DNA of 64,000 nucleotides from Streptomyces shenzhenensis (GTDB lineage Bacteria; Actinomycetota; Actinomycetes; Streptomycetales; Streptomycetaceae), in assembly GCF_003688995.1 (NCBI RefSeq), contig NZ_PENI01000028.1, forward strand, positions 62,001 through 126,000, given 5' to 3'. Both the position numbers and the translations under genes were made by a program. Below are positions 1-8,866 of this stretch, piece after piece. Below the pieces are notes generated by a model, which ran no database searches, was not told the origin of the DNA, and saw nothing but the letters and a program-made list of their open reading frames with translations. Position 1 is the first letter of the stretch, and the number at the start of each line of letters is the position of its first letter.

Positions 1-1
1 C

Positions 2-322
2 GGGGGCCGCTACCGGTTCACGACCGTCCAGCCGGGCCCCTACCCCTGGCGCAACCACGTCAACGCGTGGCGCCCGGCGCACATCCACTTCTCGGTGTTC
101 GGCACGGCGTTCACCCAGCGGCTGGTGACGCAGATGTACTTCCCGAACGACCCGCTGTTCCCGTACGACCCGATCCTGCAGTCCGTGACGGACGACGCGG
201 CCCGGCAGCGGCTGGTGGCCACCTACGACCACAGCCTGTCGGTGCCGGAGTTCTCGTTGGGCTACCACTGGGACATCGTGCTGGACGGCCCGCGCGCCAC
301 CTGGATCGAGGAAGGACGCTGA
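2..322 (+). CDS. pcaH: Protocatechuate 3,4-dioxygenase beta subunit, 3' part
   Basis: C-terminal 106 residues only; the gene begins before the window. The enzyme opens the ring of protocatechuate between the two hydroxyls to give 3-carboxy-cis,cis-muconate, in the beta-ketoadipate pathway (cytoplasm). The fragment carries PYPWRN and RPAHIH, which in the Pseudomonas enzyme supply the Tyr and two His ligands of the non-haem Fe(III); the beta subunit is the iron-binding one, so this separates it from PcaG. The end (YHWDIVL...WIEEGR) is complete. pcaG starts 6 bases downstream, so the two subunits are co-translated. Confidence 0.93.
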   Translation, partial: GGRYRFTTVQPGPYPWRNHVNAWRPAHIHFSVFGTAFTQRLVTQMYFPNDPLFPYDPILQSVTDDAARQRLVATYDHSLSVPEFSLGYHWDIVLDGPRATWIEEGR

Positions 323-328
323 CCCGCC

Positions 329-934
329 ATGACGAGGATCGACACGGACCGGCCCGAGAGCGTGCTGCCCACCCCCTCGCACACGGTCGGCCCCTTCTAC
401 GGCTATGCGCTGCCCTTCCCCGGCGGCGGTGACCTCGCGCCGGTGGGCCACCCGGACACGATCACCCTCCAGGGGCATGTGTACGACGGCGCGGGCGAGC
501 CGCTGCCGGACGCGCTCGTGGAGCTGTGGGGCCCGGACCCGGACGGCACCGTGCCGCGGGTCGACGGCTCGATCCGGCGCGACCCGGCCACCGGCGGCCA
601 TCTGGGCCGCAACGGCGTGGAGTTCACCGGCTGGGGGCGGATCCAGACGGACGCCGCCGGGCACTGGTACGCGCGCACGCTGCGGCCCGGCCCGCGCGGG
701 TCCTGCGCCCCCTGCCTGAGCGTGTGCGTCTTCGCGCGCGGACTGCTCGTCCACCTGTTCACCCGGATCTATCTGCCCGGGGACGAGGCCGCCCTGGCCG
801 CGGACCCGCTGCTCGCCCGGGTCGCCCCCGAGCGGCGCGGCACGCTGATCGCCACCGACGAGGGCCGGGGGACGTACCGGTTCGACATCCGGCTGCAGGG
901 CGAGGGCGAGACCGTCTTCCTGGAGTACCGGTGA
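329..934 (+). CDS. pcaG: Protocatechuate 3,4-dioxygenase alpha subunit
   Basis: 201 residues, the usual alpha-subunit length. It is the structural partner of PcaH in the (alpha-beta-Fe) dioxygenase. The N-terminal TPSHTVGPFYGYALPF and the intradiol dioxygenase core with GHVYDGAGEPLPDALVELW (about residues 50-68) are typical; the C-terminal HLFTRIYLPGDE stretch takes the place of the metal-ligand region of the beta subunit and lacks its Tyr/His set, as expected for alpha. The stop overlaps the GTG start of pcaB (GTGA at 931-934), indicating translational coupling in a pcaHGBL operon. Confidence 0.93.
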   Translation: MTRIDTDRPESVLPTPSHTVGPFYGYALPFPGGGDLAPVGHPDTITLQGHVYDGAGEPLPDALVELWGPDPDGTVPRVDGSIRRDPATGGHLGRNGVEFTGWGRIQTDAAGHWYARTLRPGPRGSCAPCLSVCVFARGLLVHLFTRIYLPGDEAALAADPLLARVAPERRGTLIATDEGRGTYRFDIRLQGEGETVFLEYR

Positions 935-2283
935 CCCGCGGCGGGCGGGCGGCGCCGCAGGCGGACGGCGACGCCGGTCTGCTCGCCCCCGGGTGGACCG
1001 GCTCACCCGCCGCGAACGCGACGAGCGACACCGCGTATCTGCGGGCGCTGCTCGACGCGGAGGCCGCGCTGACCCGCGCCCAGGCCGCACTGGGGCTCGC
1101 ACCGGCCGAGGCCGCGCGGGCGGTGACCGAGGCCGCCGGTACCGCCCGTTTCGACCTCCGTTCCCTCGCCGACCGCGCCCGGGCCGGCGGGAACCCGGTG
1201 CTCCCCCTGGTCGCCGATCTGACCGCGGCGGTCGGCGCGGAGTACGGACCGTACGTCCACCGGGGCGCCACCAGCCAGGACATCCTGGACACGGCGACCA
1301 TGCTCGTCGCCGTGCGCACCCTGGCGCCGGTCCTCGCCGACCTCACCCGGACCGAGCGGGCCCTGGCCCGGCTGGCCGCCGAGCACCGCGACACGCCGAT
1401 GCCGGGGCGCACGCTGACCCAGCACGCCGTACCGACCACCTTCGGGCTGAAGGCGGCGGGCTGGCGCTCGCTGGTGCTCGACGCGCGGGACCGCGGCACG
1501 CTGGTCCGCGCCGCGCTGCCCGCGCAACTCGGCGGCGCGGCCGGGACGCTGGCCGCCCTCGGCGCGTTCGGCGCGCCGGACGCGCTCGCCCTGCCCGCCG
1601 CCTACGCCCAGGAACTCGGGCTCGCCGCACCCCTGTTGCCCTGGCACACGCTGCGCACCCCGATCGCAGACCTGGCGGGCTGCCTGGCCTTCACGACCTG
1701 CGCGCTCGGCAAGATCGCCGCGGATGTGCTCACCCTGTCCCGCACCGAGATCGGCGAGGTCACCGAGGGCAGCGGCGGCGGCTCGTCCGCCATGCCGCAC
1801 AAGGCGAACCCGGTGCGGTCCACGCTGATCGCGGCGGCGGCCCGGCGGGCCCCGCAGCTCGCCGCGACGCTCCACGGCTCGCTGGTGGCCGACGACGAGC
1901 GGCCCGCCGGGGCCTGGCACGCCGAGTGGGAGCCGCTGCGCGACCTGCTCCGGCTGACGGGCGGCGCGGCCCGGGACGCGGCGGAGCTGGCGGAGGGGCT
2001 GCGGGTGCACCCGGACGCGATGCGCCGCAACCTCGATCTCACCCACGGGCTGATCGTCTCGGAACGGCTGTCGGCCGAGCTGACACCGGTCCTCGGCCGC
2101 GCCCGCGCCAAGGAACTGCTCACCGGACTCGCCCACCGCGCCCGCACCGAGGGACGCGCCCTCGGCGCGCTCCTCGCGGCCGAACCCGAGCTGACGGACG
2201 TCGACCTCGACGACCTCACCGATCCCGCCCGTTACACCGGCTCCGCCGGAGCCCTCACCGACCGTGCCCTGGAGCGACATTGA
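931..2283 (+). CDS. pcaB: 3-carboxy-cis,cis-muconate cycloisomerase
   Basis: 450 residues from the GTG at 931, which overlaps the pcaG stop; an open frame extends further upstream but only as a shadow of pcaG. The enzyme cyclises 3-carboxymuconate to 4-carboxymuconolactone. It belongs to the fumarase/aspartase superfamily: signature SSAMPHKANP near residues 288-297, TSQDILDTA in the middle, and a C-terminal lyase domain. The stop (TGA at 2281-2283) overlaps the TTG start of the next gene. Gene order after pcaHG and the family signature make the call firm. Confidence 0.92.
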   Translation: MTRGGRAAPQADGDAGLLAPGWTGSPAANATSDTAYLRALLDAEAALTRAQAALGLAPAEAARAVTEAAGTARFDLRSLADRARAGGNPVLPLVADLTAAVGAEYGPYVHRGATSQDILDTATMLVAVRTLAPVLADLTRTERALARLAAEHRDTPMPGRTLTQHAVPTTFGLKAAGWRSLVLDARDRGTLVRAALPAQLGGAAGTLAALGAFGAPDALALPAAYAQELGLAAPLLPWHTLRTPIADLAGCLAFTTCALGKIAADVLTLSRTEIGEVTEGSGGGSSAMPHKANPVRSTLIAAAARRAPQLAATLHGSLVADDERPAGAWHAEWEPLRDLLRLTGGAARDAAELAEGLRVHPDAMRRNLDLTHGLIVSERLSAELTPVLGRARAKELLTGLAHRARTEGRALGALLAAEPELTDVDLDDLTDPARYTGSAGALTDRALERH

Positions 2284-3431
2284 CCGGAAAACTCCTCAAC
2301 CACCGTGCCGAAGGCTCCGCTTCGGCTCCCCCGCTGCTGCTCGGCCCCTCCCTCGGCACCTCGTACGCGCTGTGGGACGCGGTCGCCCCCGAACTGTCGA
2401 CCTCACACCGGGTGGTCCGCTGGGACCTGCCGGGACACGGCGGTTCGGCGGCGGACCTGATCGGGCCGGGGGCCGACGTGGGCGACCTGGCCCACCTGGT
2501 GCTCGCGCTCGCCGACTCCCTCGGCATCGAACGCTTCGCCTACGCGGGCGTGTCGCTCGGCGGCGCGGTGGGGCTGCATCTCGCCGTGCACCACCCCGAG
2601 CGGCTCGACACGCTGGCCGTGATCTGTACCTCCGCCCACTTCAACGGCGCCGCTCCCTGGCAGGAGCGGGCCGAGCGGGTCCGCCGGGAGGGGGTCCGGT
2701 GGCTGGCGGAGAACGCCGACGCCCGCTGGTTCACACCGGGTTTCACCGTGCCGCGGCTCGTCCGGGACCAGCGGGACGCCGACCCGGCTGCCTACGCCGC
2801 CTGCTGCGACGCCCTGGCCTCGTTCGATCTGCGGGACCGGCTGGCCTGGATCTCCGTGCGCACGCTGCTGGTCGCGGGCCGGGAGGACCGCGCGACCCCG
2901 CCCGCCCACCTGCGGGAGATCGCGGACGCGGTGCCCGGTGCCGCGCTCGTCGAGATCCCCGGGGCCGCGCACCTGGCGCCCGCCCAGTGCCCGCGGGCCG
3001 TGCTGACCGCGCTGCGGACGCACCTGGGCGGCGCGGCCGCCGGTACCGGGCAGGGCATGGCGGTGCGCCGGGAGGTGCTGGGCGACGCGCACGTCGACCG
3101 GGCGCAGGCCCGGCAGACCCCGTTCACGGCCCGCTTCCAGGACTTCATCTCCCGGTACGCCTGGGGCGAGATCTGGACCGATCCGACGCTCTCGCGCCGC
3201 GAACGCAGCATGATCACGCTGACGGCCCTGGTCGCGCGGGGCCACCACGACGAACTCGCGATGCATGTACGGGCGGCCAGGCGCAACGGGCTCACCCCCG
3301 AGGAGATCGGCGCGGTCCTGCTGCAGACGGCCGTGTACTGCGGTGTCCCGGCGGCCAATTCGGCGTTCGCCACCGCCCAGCGGGTGCTCGCCGAGGAGGA
3401 CACGCCGGGCACGGGACCGCACGGAGGGTGA
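2280..3431 (+). CDS. pcaL: Fused 3-oxoadipate enol-lactonase / 4-carboxymuconolactone decarboxylase
   Basis: 383 residues from TTG 2280, which overlaps the pcaB stop (TTGA). Residues about 1-250 form an alpha/beta hydrolase (PcaD) with nucleophile elbow GVSLGG, Asp in GREDRATPP and a C-terminal catalytic His in GAAHLAP. Residues about 265-383 are a carboxymuconolactone decarboxylase domain (PcaC; ERSMITLTALVARGHHDEL and GVPAANSAF). The fusion performs decarboxylation and lactone hydrolysis, giving beta-ketoadipate. Such PcaL fusions are known in actinomycetes. It is the last gene of the operon here; the next gene is 64 bases away with its own likely promoter. Confidence 0.9.
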   Translation: MTGKLLNHRAEGSASAPPLLLGPSLGTSYALWDAVAPELSTSHRVVRWDLPGHGGSAADLIGPGADVGDLAHLVLALADSLGIERFAYAGVSLGGAVGLHLAVHHPERLDTLAVICTSAHFNGAAPWQERAERVRREGVRWLAENADARWFTPGFTVPRLVRDQRDADPAAYAACCDALASFDLRDRLAWISVRTLLVAGREDRATPPAHLREIADAVPGAALVEIPGAAHLAPAQCPRAVLTALRTHLGGAAAGTGQGMAVRREVLGDAHVDRAQARQTPFTARFQDFISRYAWGEIWTDPTLSRRERSMITLTALVARGHHDELAMHVRAARRNGLTPEEIGAVLLQTAVYCGVPAANSAFATAQRVLAEEDTPGTGPHGG

Positions 3432-3483
3432 CCCTGGTGGTCGTAGCAACAGAAGCATCTGCCGCCCGCCGGCCCGCCGTGCC

Positions 3484-3489
3484 TAGGGT
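3484..3489 (+). promoter_or_regulatory. Probable -10 element of a leaderless promoter
   Basis: TAGGGT lies 6 bases before the ATG at 3496, and no ribosome-binding site is present in between. This is the arrangement of leaderless transcripts, common in Streptomyces, where transcription starts at or next to the A of ATG. No convincing -35 hexamer is seen. Confidence 0.5.
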
Positions 3490-3495
3490 GGCGGC

Positions 3496-4287
3496 ATGTC
3501 CACTGTTCTGATCACCGGCGCGACCTCCGGGCTCGGCCGGTACGTCGCCCTCGAACTGGTCCGCTCCGGCCATGTCGTCCTCGCCCACGGGCGGGACGCG
3601 CAGCGGACCGGGCGACTGGTCGACGAGTTGCGTGCGCACGGCGAGGCGGAGGGCTTTGTCGCCGATCTGGCCTCGCTGTGCGAGGTGCGCGAGCTGGGTG
3701 CCCGGGTGGCCGCGGCCCATGACGGCCTCGACGTGCTGGTCAACAACGCGGGCGTGGGCAGCGGGCCGCCCGGCGCGGGCCGCGAGCTGAGCGCCGACGG
3801 GCACGAACTGCGGCTGGCGGTGAACTACCTCGCGCCGGTCGTGCTGACCCGGGCGCTGCTGCCGGTGCTGCGGGCGCAGACGTCCGCGCGGATCGTCAAC
3901 GTCGGCTCCGTCGGTCAGGAGCCGCTCGACTTCGCCGATCCCGAACTGCTGCGCGGCTACAGCGGGATGTCCGCCTACCGCCGCAGCAAGTTCGCGCTGG
4001 CCGCGTTCACGTTCTCGCTGGCCGCGGAGCTGGCCGGCAGCGGGGTGGCGGTGAACGTGCTGCACCCGGCGACCTTCATGGACACCGCGATGGTGCGCGA
4101 GGGCGGGATCACCCCGTGGAACTCGGTCGCGGACGGCGCGCCCGGCGTGCTGGCCCTGGCCACGCGCGAGTCGGGCTCCGGCGGGTTCTACGACGGCACC
4201 CGCCCGGCCCGGGCGCACGAGGGGACGTACGACCCCGAGGTGCGCGAACGGCTGACCGCGGTCACCGACCAACTGCTCAGGGTGTGA
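3496..4287 (+). CDS. Short-chain dehydrogenase/reductase (SDR)
   Basis: 263 residues, typical classical SDR size. The N-terminal ITGATSGLGRYVALEL is the Rossmann TGxxxGxG nucleotide loop, VLVNNAGVG is the NNAG structural motif, VNVGSVG holds the catalytic Ser, and SAYRRSKFA is YxxxK. It therefore oxidises or reduces an alcohol/ketone with NAD(P)H; the substrate cannot be told. The absence of an acidic residue right after the Gly loop and the HGRD stretch slightly favour NADP(H). The gene stands alone between pcaL and the convergent LAL-type ATPase gene, and seems to be read from a leaderless promoter. Confidence 0.85.
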   Translation: MSTVLITGATSGLGRYVALELVRSGHVVLAHGRDAQRTGRLVDELRAHGEAEGFVADLASLCEVRELGARVAAAHDGLDVLVNNAGVGSGPPGAGRELSADGHELRLAVNYLAPVVLTRALLPVLRAQTSARIVNVGSVGQEPLDFADPELLRGYSGMSAYRRSKFALAAFTFSLAAELAGSGVAVNVLHPATFMDTAMVREGGITPWNSVADGAPGVLALATRESGSGGFYDGTRPARAHEGTYDPEVRERLTAVTDQLLRV

Positions 4288-4359
4288 CCGGACCCGGCCG
4301 TACGACACGGGCGGTGTGCATCCGGCCCACGGGCGGCACCACCGGCGCCACCGGCACGG

Positions 4360-7038
4360 TCAGTACAGCCCGCTCGCCGTCTCCAGTTCCTTCTCGGCCC
4401 GCGCCACCAGTCCGTCCGCGCCGCATGAACGCGCCAGTGACAGGCCCCGGTTGAGTTCGGTGGCCGAGTGGGCCGCGATGCCGTACTCGATACGGGCCGC
4501 CGCGTGCTCGTACTGGCAGGGGGAGGCCTCCAGATACGCCACGGCCTGGGCGGCGAGGCGCACCGCGCGCTGCCCGGTCTCCAGGGCCGCCGCACAGCGC
4601 AGCGCCTCGCCGATCGCCGTGTCGGTGCCGAACCGCTCGGCCTGTCGGCGGGCTTCGGTGGCGAGCTGGGCGGCCCGCGCCGGGTCCGTCACGGCGAGCA
4701 CCCTGGCCAGGTCGACGGCCCAGGGCGCGAGGACCGGGTTGTGGCCGCCGCGGGACGCCGCCGTCTTCTCGGCGGCCTCCAGTTCGTTGATGCCCTCCTC
4801 GGTGCGGCCGACGGCGAGCAGCAGCCGGCCGCGCACGGAGCGGGTGTCGGGCAGCACGATGGTCGACGGATAGGGCGGCGCGAAACCGTACTGCTCGGCG
4901 ACCGTCCAGGCCTCCTCGACCCGGCCGCGGGCCAGCAGGGTGTCGACGAGTCCGCAGGTCGCCGACCAGTGCAGGGGCAGCCGCCGGCCGACCCCCTCGG
5001 CCAGTTCCAGCGATTCGCGCAGGATGGTCTCCGCGTCCTTCAGCCGGCCCTGTCTGCGGTAGGCGAGACCCAGGAACGCGTTCGCCAGGGAGAGATGGCC
5101 GCCGCTCCAGCGCGCGGTGGTGTAGGCGCGCAGCGCCTCGGCGAACAGGCTCTCGGCACGGTCGAGGCGGTCGGCGTAGGTGTACGAACTGCCCAGCATC
5201 ATCAGCAGTTCGATGCCCCACTCGGTGTCGGTCCAGCCGAGGCCCGGCGCCAGACGGCCGTTGACCAGGGCGCGGTCGCACAGCTCGACGACCTCCTCGG
5301 CGCTCTCGCCGTGCGTCATCGCGTCGAATCCGCGCAGGATCAGCAGGGCCCGCTCGGAGTTGTCGCGGCCGGTGCAGGTCCGGGCGAGGTCGGCGAGCCG
5401 CCGGGAGCAGCCCTGCGTCGCGGTCTCGCCGTGGATGCCCTCCCACATGAAGTGCACGGCCTGCAGCCGCATCCGGGCGGGTCCCGGTTCATGGCGGGCC
5501 GCCTCGGCCTCGACCGTGCGCACGGCCTCCTCCAACTGGTCGTTGTGGAGGAGCGCCTGGGAGAGGCGGATGACGGCGTCCACGCGGGTGTCTCCGTCGA
5601 GGCCGGGCATGCCGAGGGCGCTCTGCAGATGGTCGATGGTGGTGGCGGGCGCCGTCAGCAGGGTGGCGCAGCCCAGTTCGTAGAGCACGCGCGCGTGGAC
5701 CTCGGGCAGCGGCGGCTCCAGCAGGGCGCGCTCCAGACAGCGGCGGGCCGCGTCGGGCGCGCCGACGGCGAGGTGTTCGCGGGCGGCCTCGCGCAGCTGC
5801 TCGACGAGCTCATCGTCGTCGTCCGGGTGCACCCGGAGCAGATGCCGGGAGGCCACGGCGGCACCGCGCCCCGAGTCGGTGACGACCTGGGCGGCGATGC
5901 CGTGCATGGCGGTGCACAGCGCTTCGGGGATGGAGTGGTAGACCGCGGTGGCGATCAGCGGATGGACGAACTCCAGGTCGCCGCCGCCCGGACGGGCGTC
6001 CGCCGGGTCGGGCTGGGTGAGGATGCGGGCGCTGCACAGCAGATCGGCGCAGCGCTGCGCCACCTCGACGCTCATGGTGGCGAGCTGGGCGACCAGGTCC
6101 ACGGTGATGCCGGTGCCGAGGATCGCGGCGGCCCAGGCGAACCGGGTGGCGTCGATGCCGAGGCCCTCCAGGCGGGCGACGAGGCCGCCGCCGCGGGCGG
6201 AGCGGTTGAGCGGGCGCAGTTCGCCGGCGTGCGTCTCGACCGGGTCGAGTTCGCTGTCCTGGACCTTGGCGAGGAGTTCGACGGTCTCGTACGGGTTGCC
6301 GCCGGTGACCGCCCAGACCTCGCGGCAGAACGGGGCGTCCGCGTGCGGGCCGAGGGTGGCGCGGGTCAGTCCGGCCGTGGCGTCCGGGGTGAGGGCGCTG
6401 AGGCAGGCGACGGGGCTGCCCGCGGCGGCGGCCACCGCGTCGAGGTGCCGGGCGCTCTCGCCGCTCACCTCGCCGGGCCTGCGGGCGACCACGACCAGCA
6501 CGGACAGGTCGTGCAGGCGCTCCGTGAAGGCGGTCAGCCAGCGCAGGGTCTCCTGGTCGGCCCAGTGCGCGTCGTCGATCAGCAGCACCAGCGGCCACTC
6601 CCGTTTGGCCAGCCGGCTGACCGCGGCGACGAGCCCGTCGCACACGCCCTGCGGGTCGGCCTGCCCCTCCCCGGGGTCCGCTATGCCGAGGGCGGGGCCC
6701 GCGATGTCGTACCAGTCGCCGAGGTACTCGCGCGCCTCCTCGGGCATCAGCGACACCAGGGCGGGCTGGAGCAACTGCCGTACCACATTGAACGGGACGG
6801 AGCGCAGCGTCTCGCCGCCGCGGGTGGACCACACCGTGCAGCCGCGGCGCTCGGCGATGCGCCGGGTCTCGGCCAGCAGCGCGGTCTTGCCGAGTCCTGC
6901 CTCGCCCTGGAACACCAGCAGGTTTCCCGCGGACGACTGGTCGGCGCACAGGACGTCGAGCGCCCGCTTGACGGCGGCGATCTCCGCGTCGCGCTCCCAC
7001 AGGGAAGCCGAGGCGGCGCGGGGCCGCACCTCCGTCAT
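4360..7038 (-). CDS. LAL-type AAA ATPase without C-terminal LuxR HTH
   Basis: 892 residues. The start MTEVRPRAASASLWERDAEI leads into an AAA/STAND ATPase: Walker A GEAGLGKTALL (about 45-55) and Walker B LVLLIDDAHWAD (about 149-161). The rest is a long alpha-helical TPR-like region. This is the architecture of large ATP-binding LuxR (LAL/MalT-like) regulators, but the protein ends at KELETASGLY, just where those proteins enter the LuxR helix-turn-helix, and the next 80 bases downstream hold no HTH in any frame. It may be a natural HTH-less signalling ATPase or a regulator that has lost its DNA-binding end. Convergent with the SDR gene. Confidence 0.8.
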   Translation of the reverse strand: MTEVRPRAASASLWERDAEIAAVKRALDVLCADQSSAGNLLVFQGEAGLGKTALLAETRRIAERRGCTVWSTRGGETLRSVPFNVVRQLLQPALVSLMPEEAREYLGDWYDIAGPALGIADPGEGQADPQGVCDGLVAAVSRLAKREWPLVLLIDDAHWADQETLRWLTAFTERLHDLSVLVVVARRPGEVSGESARHLDAVAAAAGSPVACLSALTPDATAGLTRATLGPHADAPFCREVWAVTGGNPYETVELLAKVQDSELDPVETHAGELRPLNRSARGGGLVARLEGLGIDATRFAWAAAILGTGITVDLVAQLATMSVEVAQRCADLLCSARILTQPDPADARPGGGDLEFVHPLIATAVYHSIPEALCTAMHGIAAQVVTDSGRGAAVASRHLLRVHPDDDDELVEQLREAAREHLAVGAPDAARRCLERALLEPPLPEVHARVLYELGCATLLTAPATTIDHLQSALGMPGLDGDTRVDAVIRLSQALLHNDQLEEAVRTVEAEAARHEPGPARMRLQAVHFMWEGIHGETATQGCSRRLADLARTCTGRDNSERALLILRGFDAMTHGESAEEVVELCDRALVNGRLAPGLGWTDTEWGIELLMMLGSSYTYADRLDRAESLFAEALRAYTTARWSGGHLSLANAFLGLAYRRQGRLKDAETILRESLELAEGVGRRLPLHWSATCGLVDTLLARGRVEEAWTVAEQYGFAPPYPSTIVLPDTRSVRGRLLLAVGRTEEGINELEAAEKTAASRGGHNPVLAPWAVDLARVLAVTDPARAAQLATEARRQAERFGTDTAIGEALRCAAALETGQRAVRLAAQAVAYLEASPCQYEHAAARIEYGIAAHSATELNRGLSLARSCGADGLVARAEKELETASGLY

Positions 7039-7691
7039 CCCGTTACCTCCCCAAGTCGCCCGAACGACGTACAGACCCCGAGCGTAGCCGTCCGGCGGGT
7101 TGCGCGGAGGAGGGTCCGGACAGCTGCTGCCGTGACGGGTGAACCGGATCGCGACCGAACGACACGCCCCGTCCCGACACGCCGACGTCGAACGAACGGA
7201 GGGTCAACGGGCCGTCAACAGAGCCGATTCCCGCACCCTGTGCGACACCGCGGCCGCTGACGCTCCCACGGCTCGTCCAGAACCTGCCGACGGGAGAACA
7301 GTCGGGCGGCACGGTGACGTTCCCGCCCCGCCCACGATGACACTGCGGCTACGCAACCGGCAGGGCACGTCGGTTGGCGCATCGCCGGGATCACCGGCCT
7401 CGCCACGGCGTACGGATCGGCGCCCGCACCGGCGCGGGCCGCACGAGGCGTGGCAGCCGCCCACGGTGATATTGGGGCCGCTGGGCGGCGCGGGCGTGAC
7501 GACGGCGCCGACCCCGGCTGCAGAACCGGCCGAGCACACCAGTCACGCATCGGCGGACGGGGCGGTGCTCGGTACCAGGGGTGGCTGCCTGCTCCGGTTC
7601 GGCTGGCGGTGTGGATCGTCGCGGCCTGGGCAGCGCGGCTGGTTTCGGGGCCTCTCATCCGGCTTTCACCGAGGCCTCATACGGTGGGGGC
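7039..7691. other. Intergenic region without a supported gene
   Basis: About 650 bases between the start of the LAL-like gene and the DUF2510 gene. Several frames stay open on both strands because of the high GC content, but their translations show no domain, no good ribosome-binding site and no consistent third-position pattern. It should hold the promoters of both flanking divergent genes; TACGGT at 7680-7685, 6 bases before the ATG at 7692, may be the -10 of a leaderless transcript. Confidence 0.5.
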
Positions 7692-8693
7692 ATGACGCAG
7701 GTGACTCCTCCCGGGTGGTACCCCGACCCCGGGCAGACGAATGACGGTCCGCCCACCGAGCGCTGGTGGGACGGCAAGGCCTGGACGGACCAGACCCGCC
7801 CCGCCGGGCCGGCCGCCGCATGGGGTCCCCCGACGCAGCCGGCCGGACTCTATCCGCCGTACCCCGCGCAGCCGCCGGCCGGCGCCCGGCGGGGTCTGCG
7901 CACCGGGATCGCGGTCGGCGTGGCGGCGGCGGTGCTCGCATCCATCGGGGTCGGCGTGTACGCGCTGTCCGACAGTGGCTCCGGCGGCGACCGGGCCGGC
8001 TCCCAGCGGGGACCGGGCGGGCAGGGCGGTACCGAGGGGCAGAGCGACGGGCCGCGCGATCCCTTCGGCGGGCCGGGCGGCGGCTCGGGCGGCGGGTCCG
8101 GCGACTCGGGCGGGTCCGGTGGCGGCTCGCCGGCGCCCGGCCAGTCCGAGGCGCCGAAGGTCGAGGGCGGCGGCACGGTGTCGGACCCGGTCAACGGCAT
8201 CAGCCTGCCGGTACCGGACGGCTGGACCGGGCAGGCGTTCAGCGCGGGCGCGCAGGTGACGTCCGACCAGTCCTACAAGTGCCCGGGCGACACCTCGCAG
8301 ACGTGCACCAAGGGCGGTGCCTACTCGGCACCGGCGCTGGCGCTGGGCACCAAGGGGAACACGGCCGAGGAGGTCGCCAAGGCGGACATCGAGGCCAACG
8401 CGGAGGAGTCGTACGGAGGCAAGACCTACGGCAGCATCACCTCGCACGAGGTACTGGCCTCCAAGGCGGTCACCGTGGCCGGGCAGAAGGGCTACCTGGT
8501 CCGCTGGAAGGCGGTCACGAGCAAGGGCGCCGACGGCTATGTCGAGTCGCTCGCCTTCCCCGCCCCCGCCGGTGCCCGGCAGATGGTGGTGATCCGCTTC
8601 GGCGTCGACGCCGGGGAGAACGTGTCGGTGATCGACGAGATCACCCAGGGCATCAAGGTGTCGTCGGGCGGCGGCAACGGACAGGACGTCTGA
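7692..8693 (+). CDS. DUF2510 membrane-anchored protein with extracytoplasmic domain
   Basis: 333 residues from ATG 7692; a longer open frame upstream has no ribosome site and the chosen start puts the domain at the N-terminus. Residues about 4-40 are a DUF2510 module (PPGWYPDPGQ, RWWDGKAWTD). A Pro-rich linker precedes one membrane segment at about 78-97 (GIAVGVAAAVLASIGVGVYA), then a Gly/Ser-rich low-complexity linker, then a roughly 160-residue C-terminal domain outside the membrane with a CPGDTSQTC cysteine pair. The C-terminal fold is not recognised. Role unknown; proteins of this layout are common in actinomycetes. Convergent with the TetR gene across a strong hairpin. Confidence 0.78.
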   Translation: MTQVTPPGWYPDPGQTNDGPPTERWWDGKAWTDQTRPAGPAAAWGPPTQPAGLYPPYPAQPPAGARRGLRTGIAVGVAAAVLASIGVGVYALSDSGSGGDRAGSQRGPGGQGGTEGQSDGPRDPFGGPGGGSGGGSGDSGGSGGGSPAPGQSEAPKVEGGGTVSDPVNGISLPVPDGWTGQAFSAGAQVTSDQSYKCPGDTSQTCTKGGAYSAPALALGTKGNTAEEVAKADIEANAEESYGGKTYGSITSHEVLASKAVTVAGQKGYLVRWKAVTSKGADGYVESLAFPAPAGARQMVVIRFGVDAGENVSVIDEITQGIKVSSGGGNGQDV

Positions 8694-8740
8694 GCCGGCC
8701 GCGGCCACGCCGTCACCGGGGATGCCCCGCTGAAACGGTC

Positions 8741-8785
8741 GGCCGGGTGGGGCGCCCCTCCGCTCAAGAGGAGCCCCACCCGGCC
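8741..8785. terminator. Bidirectional hairpin terminator
   Basis: A perfect 13-bp inverted repeat, GGCCGGGTGGGGC (8741-8753) with its complement at 8773-8785 around a 19-base loop, sits between two convergent genes. No U-tract follows, as is usual for Streptomyces terminators. Confidence 0.75.
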
Positions 8786-8866
8786 GGCGGGGTGCGCCGC
8801 CCCCGTCCCCACGGTGCGGCGCGCACAGGCCACCGTCCCGTCATCCCGTGGACGGTGGCCTGAGTC

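Noticed and set aside
4277..4360. Missing LuxR HTH of the LAL-like ATPase in another frame
   Set aside because: I read the downstream minus strand in all frames and saw no HTH pattern.
4468..7260. Plus-strand open frame of 930 codons opposite the LAL-like gene
   Set aside because: Shadow frame; the minus strand carries Walker A and B motifs and normal composition.
7139..7744. Plus-strand 201-codon frame upstream of the DUF2510 gene
   Set aside because: No ribosome site or recognisable domain, and it overlaps the supported start at 7692 in another frame.
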